A stretch of DNA of 64,000 nucleotides from Chitinophaga vietnamensis (GTDB lineage: Bacteria > Bacteroidota > Bacteroidia > Chitinophagales > Chitinophagaceae). A program made the position numbers and the translations under genes. The notes beneath the pieces are model-generated. The model was not told the DNA's origin. It saw only the letters and a list, made by a program, of their open reading frames with translations, and searched no databases. The stretch covers positions 124,001 to 188,000 of the forward strand of contig NZ_CABHMS010000007.1 in assembly GCF_902167635.1 (NCBI RefSeq), in the 5' to 3' direction. Below, in pieces: positions 54,928-63,249 of the stretch (the stretch's first letter is position 1; each line of letters opens with the position of its first letter).

Positions 54928-55599
54928 TTATTTGTCAAACCTGCTGATGAACTCATTGAATCCGAACTCGTGATCTCCGCTCAGGATGTGCAATACGCCA
55001 TTCCTCACGTAAGTGTCCATCGACATCGTGTTGGCCCTTACCCATTTGCTGATGTAGAAGGAGCCCTTGGTATCGCTGTAGATGATGTACTTCGGGCCGC
55101 CGCCGGAGAACCCGGAGGCGGATTGTGTGAACAGCTGCAAATTCACCTCCCTGCTGTATTTGAGCGAATTGATACCGCGTCCGTCGGGGAACTCGCGCAA
55201 ACTGTCGGCCGGGTATACGCCAGGCACCACATAACGGCAGAAGAGCGTATCCAGGTTTTTGAGATCGATGGTATTAAGCGATACAGGAGCCAGGCCCTGC
55301 TTGCGGCGCAGCACATTCAGGTTGCCCAGGGCCGTAGCGAAGCTGGTATTGGTAGCGCCGAACACAGTGATCTGTGTGTTGCTCATCACACGTTTCAGCC
55401 CGAGGCGGTCCATCACTACCACCATCGAGTCAAATACGCCGGTCTTACTTTTCAGATAGTCGTACATGTTAGCATCCACCTGGGTAACACCCTTTGAATA
55501 TTCTTTGTAGCCGCCATCTTTCTGGCAGCCTGCCAGCAGCCATGCTGCCAGCAGCGAAAAGCACAGTATGCTATAGATATTTCGTTTCTGCATTGCCAT
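54928..55599 (-). CDS. Fasciclin (FAS1) domain lipoprotein 2
   Basis: 223 residues from the ATG at 55599 or, with equal likelihood, the one at 55593. The lipobox is WLLAGCQKD. The FAS1 domain is clear: QITVFGATNTSFATALGNLN and RYVVPGVYPADSLREFPDG, with a NGVLHILSGD part near the end. The tail HEFGFNEFISRFDK resembles that of fasciclin protein 1, which supports duplication of a module. It starts 2 bases after SusD 2. Confidence 0.85.
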   Translation of the reverse strand: MAMQKRNIYSILCFSLLAAWLLAGCQKDGGYKEYSKGVTQVDANMYDYLKSKTGVFDSMVVVMDRLGLKRVMSNTQITVFGATNTSFATALGNLNVLRRKQGLAPVSLNTIDLKNLDTLFCRYVVPGVYPADSLREFPDGRGINSLKYSREVNLQLFTQSASGFSGGGPKYIIYSDTKGSFYISKWVRANTMSMDTYVRNGVLHILSGDHEFGFNEFISRFDK

Positions 55600-55601
55600 G
55601 A

Positions 55602-57146
55602 TTATTTAAGCCAATAAGAATTTTGTACGAGCTTGGGATTGGCCGCCAGCACTTCATCGGCGAGTGGCCAGTAGATACCGCCATTGTTCAGCAAAGGCGC
55701 CAGGGCGCTCCTGCCGGGCCGCAGGCGTGCATAGCGTACCTGGTCGTACCAGCGCCATCCCTCTCCCATCAACTCTCTCCTTCTCTCCCTGAAAATTTCG
55801 TCGAGCATATCTTTGCCTTTGAAAGACGGGCTTACAATCCCCCGGCTCACCATCACCGCCGATAGCCACTGGTTTGCTTCCACAGGATTGTTGGTTACCA
55901 CGGCAGCTTCTGCGCGGAGCAACATCAACTCTTCCATGCGTGAAAACATCATGGTAGCATTATACATGCGGAAGATGCCTTTGTCGGCCTTTCCATCTTC
56001 AATGATCTTGATCTTGCTGAACACCGGTGTAGTGGTATTGTAGTTGGTGAAATAATATTCTGTGAGCGGATAGCCGGTATTCAGGTTGATGCTGAAACGC
56101 TCATCGCCGGGCCAGTTGAAATAAGACAGGATAGAATCGCGCGGTACATACATCGCCGGCAAACGGTTGCTGGTAATGGGTTGCGCGAGGGTATACTCCT
56201 GCAAATGCCCTTCGGTTACGCCTTCTGAATTGTTATAATCGAAAGCGAAATTGAGTATCTGACTGGGGCCTGTGCGTGCAAAAAATCCGCTGTCGCTCCT
56301 GCACAGCTCTTCTGTTTTTGGTGTGAAGGTGGTACCGGCTTGCGTGTAATTGTCGAGGATGAATTGTGTATAGGACATTACATCGGTGTAATGCTGCTGC
56401 CAGGCTGCGATGTGCGCCAGCACGGCATAGGCGCTGATCTTGTTCACCAGCGTGCCTTTCCAGAAACCGTATCCCTGATTGAAATACAGCTCGCCGGGCA
56501 TCTGTGGATCGCCGCTCTGGTAGATAAAGGGCAGATCTTTCGCAGCAGCTACCAGTTCTTTCTCTGCAAAATCGAGCACGGTGGCCTGCGGTGTGCGCGG
56601 CAACTGCGGAAACTGGCCATCATAAGAAGTGACGATCAGCGGCACATCTCCCCACACACGCACCATATAAAAATAGAGGAATGCCCGCAAAGCCCTTGCC
56701 TGCGCTATGTCCAGGCGATGGTTGGCCGCGGTATAAAAAGCGTCCTTCGCTACAATATTACCCGAACGTTCGATGAACAGGTTAGCAGCGTTGATAGCGG
56801 CATAAAAACGGCGCCAGCTTTTCAACGATTGCAATTGCGGAAAAGATACATTCAGCTCGTTGTTCACTACCGCCTTGAGATCGGCACGTGACACCGGCAC
56901 AAAATCGCCTTTACGAAACTCGCCATACATCCAGAAGGCGGCATTGTCGGCGAGGGCGGCACGGGTGAGGCCATATACGCCAATGAGACTGCTACGTGCA
57001 TCCTGCACGGTAGACCAGAAATCTTTATCGGTCACCAGCCGGGTGGACTTTACATCCAGTATCTTGCTGCACGACACGCCCGTGGCCGTGAGTGCCAATG
57101 CCAGGGCGGCTTTTCTTACTGAACGAAATATATTATTCATACGCAT
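55602..57146 (-). CDS. SusD/RagB-type lipoprotein 2 of the 12-gene operon
   Basis: 514 residues. The lipobox is TGVSCSKILD. Family marks are KSTRLVTDKDFWSTVQDARS, DIAQARALRAFLYFYMVRVWGD, MEELMLLRAEAAVVTNNPVE and the terminal FRERRRELMGEGWRWYDQVR. It starts 14 bases after the SusC-type transporter 2 and is followed by the fasciclin gene after 2 bases, which suggests strong translational coupling. Confidence 0.92.
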   Translation of the reverse strand: MRMNNIFRSVRKAALALALTATGVSCSKILDVKSTRLVTDKDFWSTVQDARSSLIGVYGLTRAALADNAAFWMYGEFRKGDFVPVSRADLKAVVNNELNVSFPQLQSLKSWRRFYAAINAANLFIERSGNIVAKDAFYTAANHRLDIAQARALRAFLYFYMVRVWGDVPLIVTSYDGQFPQLPRTPQATVLDFAEKELVAAAKDLPFIYQSGDPQMPGELYFNQGYGFWKGTLVNKISAYAVLAHIAAWQQHYTDVMSYTQFILDNYTQAGTTFTPKTEELCRSDSGFFARTGPSQILNFAFDYNNSEGVTEGHLQEYTLAQPITSNRLPAMYVPRDSILSYFNWPGDERFSINLNTGYPLTEYYFTNYNTTTPVFSKIKIIEDGKADKGIFRMYNATMMFSRMEELMLLRAEAAVVTNNPVEANQWLSAVMVSRGIVSPSFKGKDMLDEIFRERRRELMGEGWRWYDQVRYARLRPGRSALAPLLNNGGIYWPLADEVLAANPKLVQNSYWLK

Positions 57147-57160
57147 GAGATGACAAATGA

Positions 57161-60100
57161 TTAAAGATCCAGTTTCAATCCTACGGTATACGTTTTCGGA
57201 ATAGGGATCGTATAGCCGTTATCGTAGCCATTGTAGTAGCTCAGCTCGGGATCGCCGCCACTGTAGCCGCTGAACGTAAGCAGGTTATTACCGGTGGCAT
57301 ATACGTAGCAGCGTTTGACGCCTGGCGCTACCCTGCTTAACCACTTGCTGCCGGCGAGGTCATATCCCAGCGATATGCTGCGCAACTTCACGAAAGTGGC
57401 GCGCTCGAGGAACAGGTCCTGGTCTGCCCGGTATGGGATCACCGCGCTCCACGGATTATACAGCGGATAGCTTTTCATATTTTCCGGACGTTGCCAGTAA
57501 GTGATATCCTTCACCGACTCTATGTTGGATTGTCCGTCGTGGTTGATGAAATCCAGCCGTGTAGCGGTTTTGCTGTTGAGGATACTATGGCCTCCGGCGA
57601 AGTAGAAAGAGAAGGAGAGGTCCACTTGTTTATAACGGAATGTATTGCAGAAGTTGCCGGTATACACGGGCATGCTGTGGCCGGTCATCGTTTTATCTTT
57701 ATCATCGATGATATAATCTCCGTTCACATCGCGCCACCTGGCATCGCCGGCAGTGAAAGCCACGCCTTTGAAACTCAGCGGCATATTGGTTTTCGGGTTG
57801 ATGGGCACTTCGCTGTTGCTGTTGTAGATGCCCTGGTTTTCGTATAGCCAGAACTGATCTACCGCTTTGCCCACTTCAAATTTCCGGTCGCCGATGATGA
57901 GCTCTCTGGCCCCATTGGGCAAGGCTTTCAGCTCATTTTTGTTGTATGCTGCACTGAAGCTGGGTGTCCACTGGAAATTTTTACTGCGGATCACCTCTCC
58001 CGCGATGCCGAGTTCCACGCCGCTGTTGTTTACCTGCATGCCGCTCATATATGCGCTGATGTAGCCAGATTCTGCTACCACCGGCATCGGCAGCAGCATG
58101 TTCTTGTCGTTCTTCGAATAATAGTCTGCTTCGATGCGGAGGCGGTTGTTGAAGAAGGCGGTGTTGGCGCCGATGGTGAGGATATCTGCATAGGACCATC
58201 CTACGTTCTCTCCTACCCATCCATAAGAGTAAGGCCGTGAGATGCCCGCTACGCCTGCGTAAGAGTACATGTTGGGATTGCCGCTGGTGCCGAGGTCCAC
58301 TTTATATTGGGGGCCTGCAGCGAATCGGTCGTCGCCGGGCAGCCGGCCTATGCGGCCCCAGGAGGCATGTACGCTAAGGTCACTGATCGCTGGCTGATCC
58401 TGCAGGAAATGTTGTTTCATATTCCACTCCGCGCCGATGGCAGGCGTGAACAGCCATCGCCTGGAAGACGCTACCAGTGAGGATCCGTCGCTACGCAGGG
58501 TGAGTGAGAGACGGAAGATATCGCGATAGTTGTATTTCACATGGCCGTAGAAAGACAGCAGCCTTTGTTTTTCATTATCGATATAACGGTAAACGAGTTG
58601 ATTGGCGAAGAACAGTGGTGCGAGATAGTTGGCTTTATTCGCATCGCTTTCCACGATATTTACTTTGATACGGTCGCTGATACCTTTGTAAGCGCGCTCG
58701 TAGGTATATTTATAGAGGTCTGCCTGTAATGATTGTCCTGCCTCAAAGCTGAAGCGATGATCCCTGGAGGGGCTGTATTCATAGTCTACGACGTTTTCGA
58801 AGCCTACGCGCTGGTTGCCGCCATAATAGTTGGAGGCGTAATTGGCGCCATCCATGAGGGTGCCGGGCCAGAACACATCGCGGCGGTTTTCGTTGTAGTC
58901 GTAGAGAAGACGGGAAGTATAACGGAAACGGTTAAACGCAAATGCGAGAGAGAAGGTACCCTGTATGCTGTTTACATGATTCTTATCGAATCCTTTGTTA
59001 AAGTTACTGAGATAGTCGCCATAGGCGCTTTTGTCGGGCGACAGCGGGCTGCTGATATCCGGGATGTAGGCCGTTTCATCGAAGCGGTCCTGCATAGCGG
59101 TATTGCGTTGCCGGTCGAGGCGTGTGGCATTGACCATGGCGGAGGCCATGAGCCACTTGATGGGCGACATATTTACGATGAACGACGCGGAGTATTTATC
59201 GAGCCGGGTATTATCCGCGATGCCGTTGGCCCTTGTTTCGTCGCCATAGAAGCGGAAGTTAGCTCTTTCGGAGCCGCCGGAGATGCTGGCATTCACGGTA
59301 TGTTGTGTGGTATTGCGGAAGTAGAGATCTGTCCAGTTGGAGCGGCCGAAATAGCTCGCATTGGAAGAGTCGCGGAGCCAGGAAGGGAAGCTGAGCGAGT
59401 CGCCGGTTTTCGCATACTTTTCATAGTACGGTTTGCGGAAGCGATTTTCATATTGGCCGTTCGTGGTGAATACAGGATCATAGAGGTTGATGCCGAAGTA
59501 GCTGTTCACGCTGATACGGCGTTGCCCGCTGGAAGCGTTTTTGGTGATGATGTTGATCACGCCGTTGGCGCCGCGTGGGCCGAAGAGGCTGATGGCGCTG
59601 GCATCTTTAAACACCTGTATCTCCTGTATATTGTCAGGGTTCACGGCGGCCAACAGGTTGGTGGCGGGCCCCAGGCGATTGCGTTCGCTGCGTTGGATAT
59701 CGAAGATAATCGTATTATCCTGGACGAGCGGCACGCCATTTACGTATACTGCAGGTTGCACCTGGTATACTTCTCTTTTGGATAGCAGTGGCATGGCCGT
59801 ACCGCGTACATACATGAATTGTTCTGTTCCAGGTTCGCCACTGGGCTCTTGCACGTAAAGGCCCCTGATATTACCTTTCATCATCTGTTGTACAGAGGTA
59901 TAGGGATAAAGGGCAGTTTGGCCAAGGGCCAGCGTATCATTGTTCCTGAATACAGTTGGGGCTGTTCTTCTGTTGATGGTGCGTATCACATCATATTCGG
60001 AGATAACAGTGGAATCTCCTGTGGCGGGAACGGAGTCCCGGGCCGCAGCAGGTGTTTGTTGAGGCGCTGCCATGGCCTGTTGCGGGCCGGCGCAACAGAT

Positions 60101-60187
60101 AACAGGCAGCACGCAACAGGCAGTTAGCAGCGAAAAGATCCGGCGCCGCTTCTTTTCCCGTAAGCGCGTGGAAAGGTGATCTCTCAT
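57161..60187 (-). CDS. SusC-type transporter 2 of the 12-gene operon, lacking the usual N-terminal domain
   Basis: About 1008 residues from the ATG at 60187, which gives a basic n-region and hydrophobic signal (RRIFSLLTACCVLPVICC); ATGs at 60214 and 60223 are in frame. The carboxypeptidase-regulatory-like domain of normal SusC proteins is missing: after the signal peptide there are only about 60 residues, with a low-complexity Ala/Gln part, before the plug (MMKGNIRGLYVQEPSGEPG, IQEIQVFKDASAISLFGPRG). The barrel ends in TVGLKLDL. It is the first gene of the operon. Ordinary TonB-dependent uptake is expected. Confidence 0.88.
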   Translation of the reverse strand: MRDHLSTRLREKKRRRIFSLLTACCVLPVICCAGPQQAMAAPQQTPAAARDSVPATGDSTVISEYDVIRTINRRTAPTVFRNNDTLALGQTALYPYTSVQQMMKGNIRGLYVQEPSGEPGTEQFMYVRGTAMPLLSKREVYQVQPAVYVNGVPLVQDNTIIFDIQRSERNRLGPATNLLAAVNPDNIQEIQVFKDASAISLFGPRGANGVINIITKNASSGQRRISVNSYFGINLYDPVFTTNGQYENRFRKPYYEKYAKTGDSLSFPSWLRDSSNASYFGRSNWTDLYFRNTTQHTVNASISGGSERANFRFYGDETRANGIADNTRLDKYSASFIVNMSPIKWLMASAMVNATRLDRQRNTAMQDRFDETAYIPDISSPLSPDKSAYGDYLSNFNKGFDKNHVNSIQGTFSLAFAFNRFRYTSRLLYDYNENRRDVFWPGTLMDGANYASNYYGGNQRVGFENVVDYEYSPSRDHRFSFEAGQSLQADLYKYTYERAYKGISDRIKVNIVESDANKANYLAPLFFANQLVYRYIDNEKQRLLSFYGHVKYNYRDIFRLSLTLRSDGSSLVASSRRWLFTPAIGAEWNMKQHFLQDQPAISDLSVHASWGRIGRLPGDDRFAAGPQYKVDLGTSGNPNMYSYAGVAGISRPYSYGWVGENVGWSYADILTIGANTAFFNNRLRIEADYYSKNDKNMLLPMPVVAESGYISAYMSGMQVNNSGVELGIAGEVIRSKNFQWTPSFSAAYNKNELKALPNGARELIIGDRKFEVGKAVDQFWLYENQGIYNSNSEVPINPKTNMPLSFKGVAFTAGDARWRDVNGDYIIDDKDKTMTGHSMPVYTGNFCNTFRYKQVDLSFSFYFAGGHSILNSKTATRLDFINHDGQSNIESVKDITYWQRPENMKSYPLYNPWSAVIPYRADQDLFLERATFVKLRSISLGYDLAGSKWLSRVAPGVKRCYVYATGNNLLTFSGYSGGDPELSYYNGYDNGYTIPIPKTYTVGLKLDL

Positions 60188-60866
60188 GGCTATTACATAT
60201 TTAAAATGATTCATGGTAGGCAACAGTGTCCTATTCAGGCATTTTGCAATGTCTGTGCACAGGCGGAACGCCGCCGTTTTTCAGCTATATGTTGTTATGA
60301 AACCCGCGAAGGCACGGTGGTAAAATCCGGTATGGGCGCAGCTTTGCGCGGCATACGTTTTTCGTAACGCTTTTTCATTGTTCTCATATTTTTAGAATGA
60401 CAAATACACATAGCTCTCCCTGGCGGGTGCGGCGCCGCCAACGTGTTCATACAGGCAGGTATATACGCATGTTGCGCAGATACACTACGAGGCATGATAT
60501 GTTCTCTTGAATTTCCAGCTACTACTACAGCTCCTTTGCTACACGTTGATTTTGGGTCTGGTTTTGATAGGGATGTTGTTACATCACAATCGTGGTTACT
60601 ACAATCGTTAATTTACTGGTTGATAAAAATTTTCATTGTTCCTTTTTCACTTCACTATCGTACACAAAATAATAAGCGTAAAACCGACGTCAATATGCCT
60701 CTTTAATTTTTGAAAAATTTATGACAATCTTTTTTAGTGTTGGCTTCATTTACCCTATGCTACCGACAAAAAAATGACATGGCCCGAATAGTGCACTCAT
60801 TATGGTTCCGTATCAAATATAATTTTTTTCCGGAGCTTCACTTACTTTTGATAAATTTTTTTTCGC
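60188..60866. other. Long upstream region of the 12-gene operon and the peptidase E gene
   Basis: About 680 bases without a clear gene. The part next to the operon is GC-rich, while 60560-60866 is AT-rich with T-tracts. A minus-strand frame of 30 codons (60387-60295, MRTMKKRYEKRMPRKAAPIP and an end in TTVPSRVS) could encode a small basic peptide; its longer form begins at 60495. A seven-codon frame at 60635-60612 (minus strand, MKIFINQ) follows an AAGGA. No clear TTG/TAnnTTTG pair was found for the operon. No ECF sigma or anti-sigma gene is present. Confidence 0.4.
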
Positions 60867-61595
60867 ATGAAGCATATTGTACTGGCCAGTACTTCCACTT
60901 TATTTGGGGAAGAATACCTGGCTTACCTGCAACCGGTAATGCAAACCTTATATGCGGGCATCACGGAGATCATTTTCATTCCATATGCCCGTCCAGGCGG
61001 CATTTCACACGACGACTACACCGCAAAGGCGGCAGCGGCTTTTGCCAGGATCGGCATCCATGTACGTGGCTTACATACTTTTCAAGATAAAAAGACAGCC
61101 TTGCAACAGGCACAGGGATTTTTCACTGGCGGCGGTAACACCTTCCTCCTGGTAAAACAACTTCATGAGCAAGACCTGATGCTGCCGCTGAAATCCGCTG
61201 TAGAAGCGGGCAAACCTTATATGGGCTGTAGCGCTGGCAGCAACATTGGCGGCGTGAACATGCAAACCACCAACGATATGCCCATCGTATATCCGCCCAG
61301 TTTCACTACTATGAGGCTCATTCCCTTCAACCTCAACCCGCATTACCTCGATCCTCTTCCCGGCTCACAGCACATGGGTGAAACGCGCGAAACCCGTATC
61401 CGTGAGTTTCATACACAAAACAATATCCCTGTGCTCGGCCTCCGCGAAGGCAGCTGGCTCGAGATCAAAGGCGATCACATCACCTTGCAAGGCACACTTA
61501 GCGCACGTGTATTCCTTCCCGGCAAAGAAGCGTATGAACTGGCGGCCGGAAGCGAAGTTTGTCTTACTCAGGATTATAAAGATTTAAAGGATTAG
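60867..61595 (+). CDS. pepE: Peptidase E (alpha-aspartyl dipeptidase, S51)
   Basis: 242 residues. The nucleophile motif GCSAGSNIGG (Ser122), Asp137 in TTNDMPIV and His159 in FNLNPHYLDP have the spacing of the Salmonella PepE triad (Ser120, Asp135, His157), shifted by two. FIPYARPGG and GFFTGGGNTFLLVKQL are family marks. It splits Asp-Xaa dipeptides in the cytoplasm. The last 14 residues (SEVCLTQDYKDLKD) and the stop codon are encoded by the left arm of palindromic element C, so the original end of the protein may have been replaced. Confidence 0.93.
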   Translation: MKHIVLASTSTLFGEEYLAYLQPVMQTLYAGITEIIFIPYARPGGISHDDYTAKAAAAFARIGIHVRGLHTFQDKKTALQQAQGFFTGGGNTFLLVKQLHEQDLMLPLKSAVEAGKPYMGCSAGSNIGGVNMQTTNDMPIVYPPSFTTMRLIPFNLNPHYLDPLPGSQHMGETRETRIREFHTQNNIPVLGLREGSWLEIKGDHITLQGTLSARVFLPGKEAYELAAGSEVCLTQDYKDLKD

Positions 61596-61672
61596 CAGGT
61601 TTTTTTTTACAGGATTAAAAAAAACCTGCTAATCCTTTAAATCTTTATAATCCTGAGTAAGACAAACCTCGC
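61552..61672. repeat. Long palindromic element, copy C
   Basis: 121 bases with ends GTTTGTCTTACTCAGGATT in opposite orientation and arms TATAAAGATTTAAAGGATTA and complement, up to a small centre. The ends carry TTACTC where copies A and B have TTGCTC, on both arms. It overlaps the end of pepE and stops 17 bases before the operator of the TetR gene downstream. Confidence 0.9.
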
Positions 61673-61688
61673 TAAAATCCACTTAAAA

Positions 61689-61711
61689 GAACAATTATTC
61701 GTTTATATTTG
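61689..61711 (+). promoter_or_regulatory. Promoter and operator of the second TetR gene
   Basis: GAACAATTATTCGTT (61689-61703) agrees at 12 of 15 positions with the site before the VOC gene. TATATTTG at 61704-61711 is a full -7 match, only 4 bases from the ATG at 61716, so the transcript may be leaderless or nearly so. Confidence 0.55.
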
Positions 61712-61715
61712 CATC

Positions 61716-62303
61716 ATGAGAACAAGAGATGAACAGAAAGAAGCTGCGATCCGGGAGCGGGCGATTGCGATGATTGTGGAGGAGGGCTTTGATGGCCTGA
61801 GCATGCATAAGCTGGCGAAGGCGGTGGGTATTTCTGTATCTACGATCTACATTTATTTCAAGAACCGGGAAGATCTGCTCAATCAGCTCTATGCGGAGGT
61901 GTCGGCGGTATTTGCAACGGAAACGCTGCGCAATTTTGATCCGGAAATGGACTTTGAAGCGGGCCTCTGGCTGCAATGGAAGAACCGTTTGAAATATGTG
62001 GCCAGGCATCCTATGCACTTCCACTTTTCGGAACAATTCCGCAACTCGCCACTGATCCATCAGCAGATCGTAAAGGAAGAGGTGTTCCGCAATGCCATGC
62101 GCCGCTTTGTGAAGAACGCCGTGAAAAAGAAACAGCTCGCCGATCTGCCGGTAGAAGTGTTCTGGGCCCTGGCTTACGGACCTTTTTATGTACTGGTGAA
62201 ATTTCACCTGGATAATAGTAATATGTCGGGCAAACCCTTCTCGCTCAGCGAACAGAAATTGAAACAGGCCTTTGAACGCGTGATTAAAGCATTGAAACCT
62301 TAA
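61716..62303 (+). CDS. TetR/AcrR family regulator 2
   Basis: 195 residues. The N-terminal helix-turn-helix is clear (REQ-like start, AIAMIVEEGFDGLSMHKLAK, then VGISVSTIYIYFKNREDLL). The ligand-binding part contains LWLQWKNRLKYVARHPMHFH. It lies directly before a VOC-family gene on the same strand, and both have a related palindromic site upstream. Autorepression and control of the VOC gene are likely (inference). The ligand is unknown. Confidence 0.9.
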   Translation: MRTRDEQKEAAIRERAIAMIVEEGFDGLSMHKLAKAVGISVSTIYIYFKNREDLLNQLYAEVSAVFATETLRNFDPEMDFEAGLWLQWKNRLKYVARHPMHFHFSEQFRNSPLIHQQIVKEEVFRNAMRRFVKNAVKKKQLADLPVEVFWALAYGPFYVLVKFHLDNSNMSGKPFSLSEQKLKQAFERVIKALKP

Positions 62304-62320
62304 AAAATTTTTATCATAAA

Positions 62321-62338
62321 AACGAACGAATGTTCGTT
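62321..62338 (+). promoter_or_regulatory. Operator before the VOC gene
   Basis: AACGAAC, four bases and GTTCGTT form a perfect 7-bp inverted repeat, 15 bases before the start codon of the VOC gene. It contains GAACGAATGTTCGTT, which matches the site before the second TetR gene at 12 of 15 positions. Confidence 0.6.
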
Positions 62339-62353
62339 AATTAAAAACATACT

Positions 62354-62716
62354 ATGACTATCAATCATCTTAACCTGCCGCTGGCCGATGTACCAGCCGC
62401 AACTGACATCTTCACCCGCTGCCTCGGTTTCCGCACTATCGAAACCAAAGGCAATAATGATATTGTGGTGCTAGCCAATGAGGCGGGCTTCACCCTCGTG
62501 CTCATGGCCAACAGAAAGGCTACGCCCATGTATCCTGATAACTTCCACTTCGGATTTTTCCTGGACTCCACCGAGGCGGTGGATGCATGTTTCCGGCAAC
62601 TACAAAACAGCTCCGTGCAGGCGGATCGCGCACCCGGGAAGATACGCAACAGCTATACCTTTTATTGCTTTCTCGAACCTGGTGTGATGATGGAAGTGAG
62701 TTATCAGTATCCTTAA
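62354..62716 (+). CDS. VOC (glyoxalase/bleomycin-resistance) family protein
   Basis: 120 residues, a single VOC protein of two beta-alpha-beta-beta-beta units: INHLNLPLADVPAATDIFTR and CLGFRTIETKG, then FHFGFFLDSTEAVDACFRQL and the end EPGVMMEVSYQYP. His5 and the Glu near the C-terminus are candidate metal ligands. Members include glyoxalases, dioxygenases and drug-binding proteins, so the reaction cannot be stated. It is probably controlled by the TetR protein upstream. Confidence 0.82.
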   Translation: MTINHLNLPLADVPAATDIFTRCLGFRTIETKGNNDIVVLANEAGFTLVLMANRKATPMYPDNFHFGFFLDSTEAVDACFRQLQNSSVQADRAPGKIRNSYTFYCFLEPGVMMEVSYQYP

Positions 62717-62739
62717 TGGAATAAGATTATCTTTCAGGT

Positions 62740-63249
62740 ATGAAACGATTGCTCACCATCCTATTCGTACTGGCGTCAACGTTATACAGCGGACAGGCGG
62801 CCAACCGGCTGCAAGTGCTGAAAGCCGCCTCCCCTGCCCAACACAGGCCTACCGCCCGGCAAACGGATAGCCTTAGAAAGCAATGGATGCATCAACAAGC
62901 CATGGTGAATATCATAGATAGCGCAAAGCCGCCATTGATCACCACCTGCGAAGCGCATGAACAATGGCTGCACACCTTACAGCAATGTCCTCCACAGCAA
63001 CAGCTGGAAATGCTTACTGACAGATACTGCCACCTGCCTGCAACAGCCAATGCCGGATCGTATCATACTGCGCGCAGACACAAACAGGCAGCGTGTTTGT
63101 TGCAAACCAATAATTATTATCGACGGAAAGCCCGTAGACCAGGACCTGAGCAGCCAAGCGGCTTTGCAGCTGGTACGCCGGCTGAGGAAAAGAAAAACAG
63201 TGATCTCAATAGCTGCACCCACAACCAAAGTAGTAGCTTAAGCCCTTGA
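62740..63249 (+). CDS. Short secreted protein of unknown function, possibly frameshifted
   Basis: The frame of 169 residues has a signal peptide (LLTILFVLASTLYSGQAAN). After about residue 95 the sequence becomes low in hydrophobic residues and atypical. A second frame (62957-63241, +1) reads well there: CKPIIIIDGKPVDQDLSSQ, then ALQLVRRLRKRKTVISIAAP, and ends at a TAA just before the terminator. The IDG phrase recalls the plug of TonB-linked receptors. A one-base slip between about 63020 and 63090 would join both good parts. A TATCTTTC at 62728-62735 may be its -7 element. The family is not recognised. Confidence 0.45.
   Translation: MKRLLTILFVLASTLYSGQAANRLQVLKAASPAQHRPTARQTDSLRKQWMHQQAMVNIIDSAKPPLITTCEAHEQWLHTLQQCPPQQQLEMLTDRYCHLPATANAGSYHTARRHKQAACLLQTNNYYRRKARRPGPEQPSGFAAGTPAEEKKNSDLNSCTHNQSSSLSP

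Noticed and set aside
60188-60866. An ECF sigma/anti-sigma pair for the SusC/SusD operon
   Set aside because: No frame in this stretch has sigma-factor or FecR features; the frames present are short.
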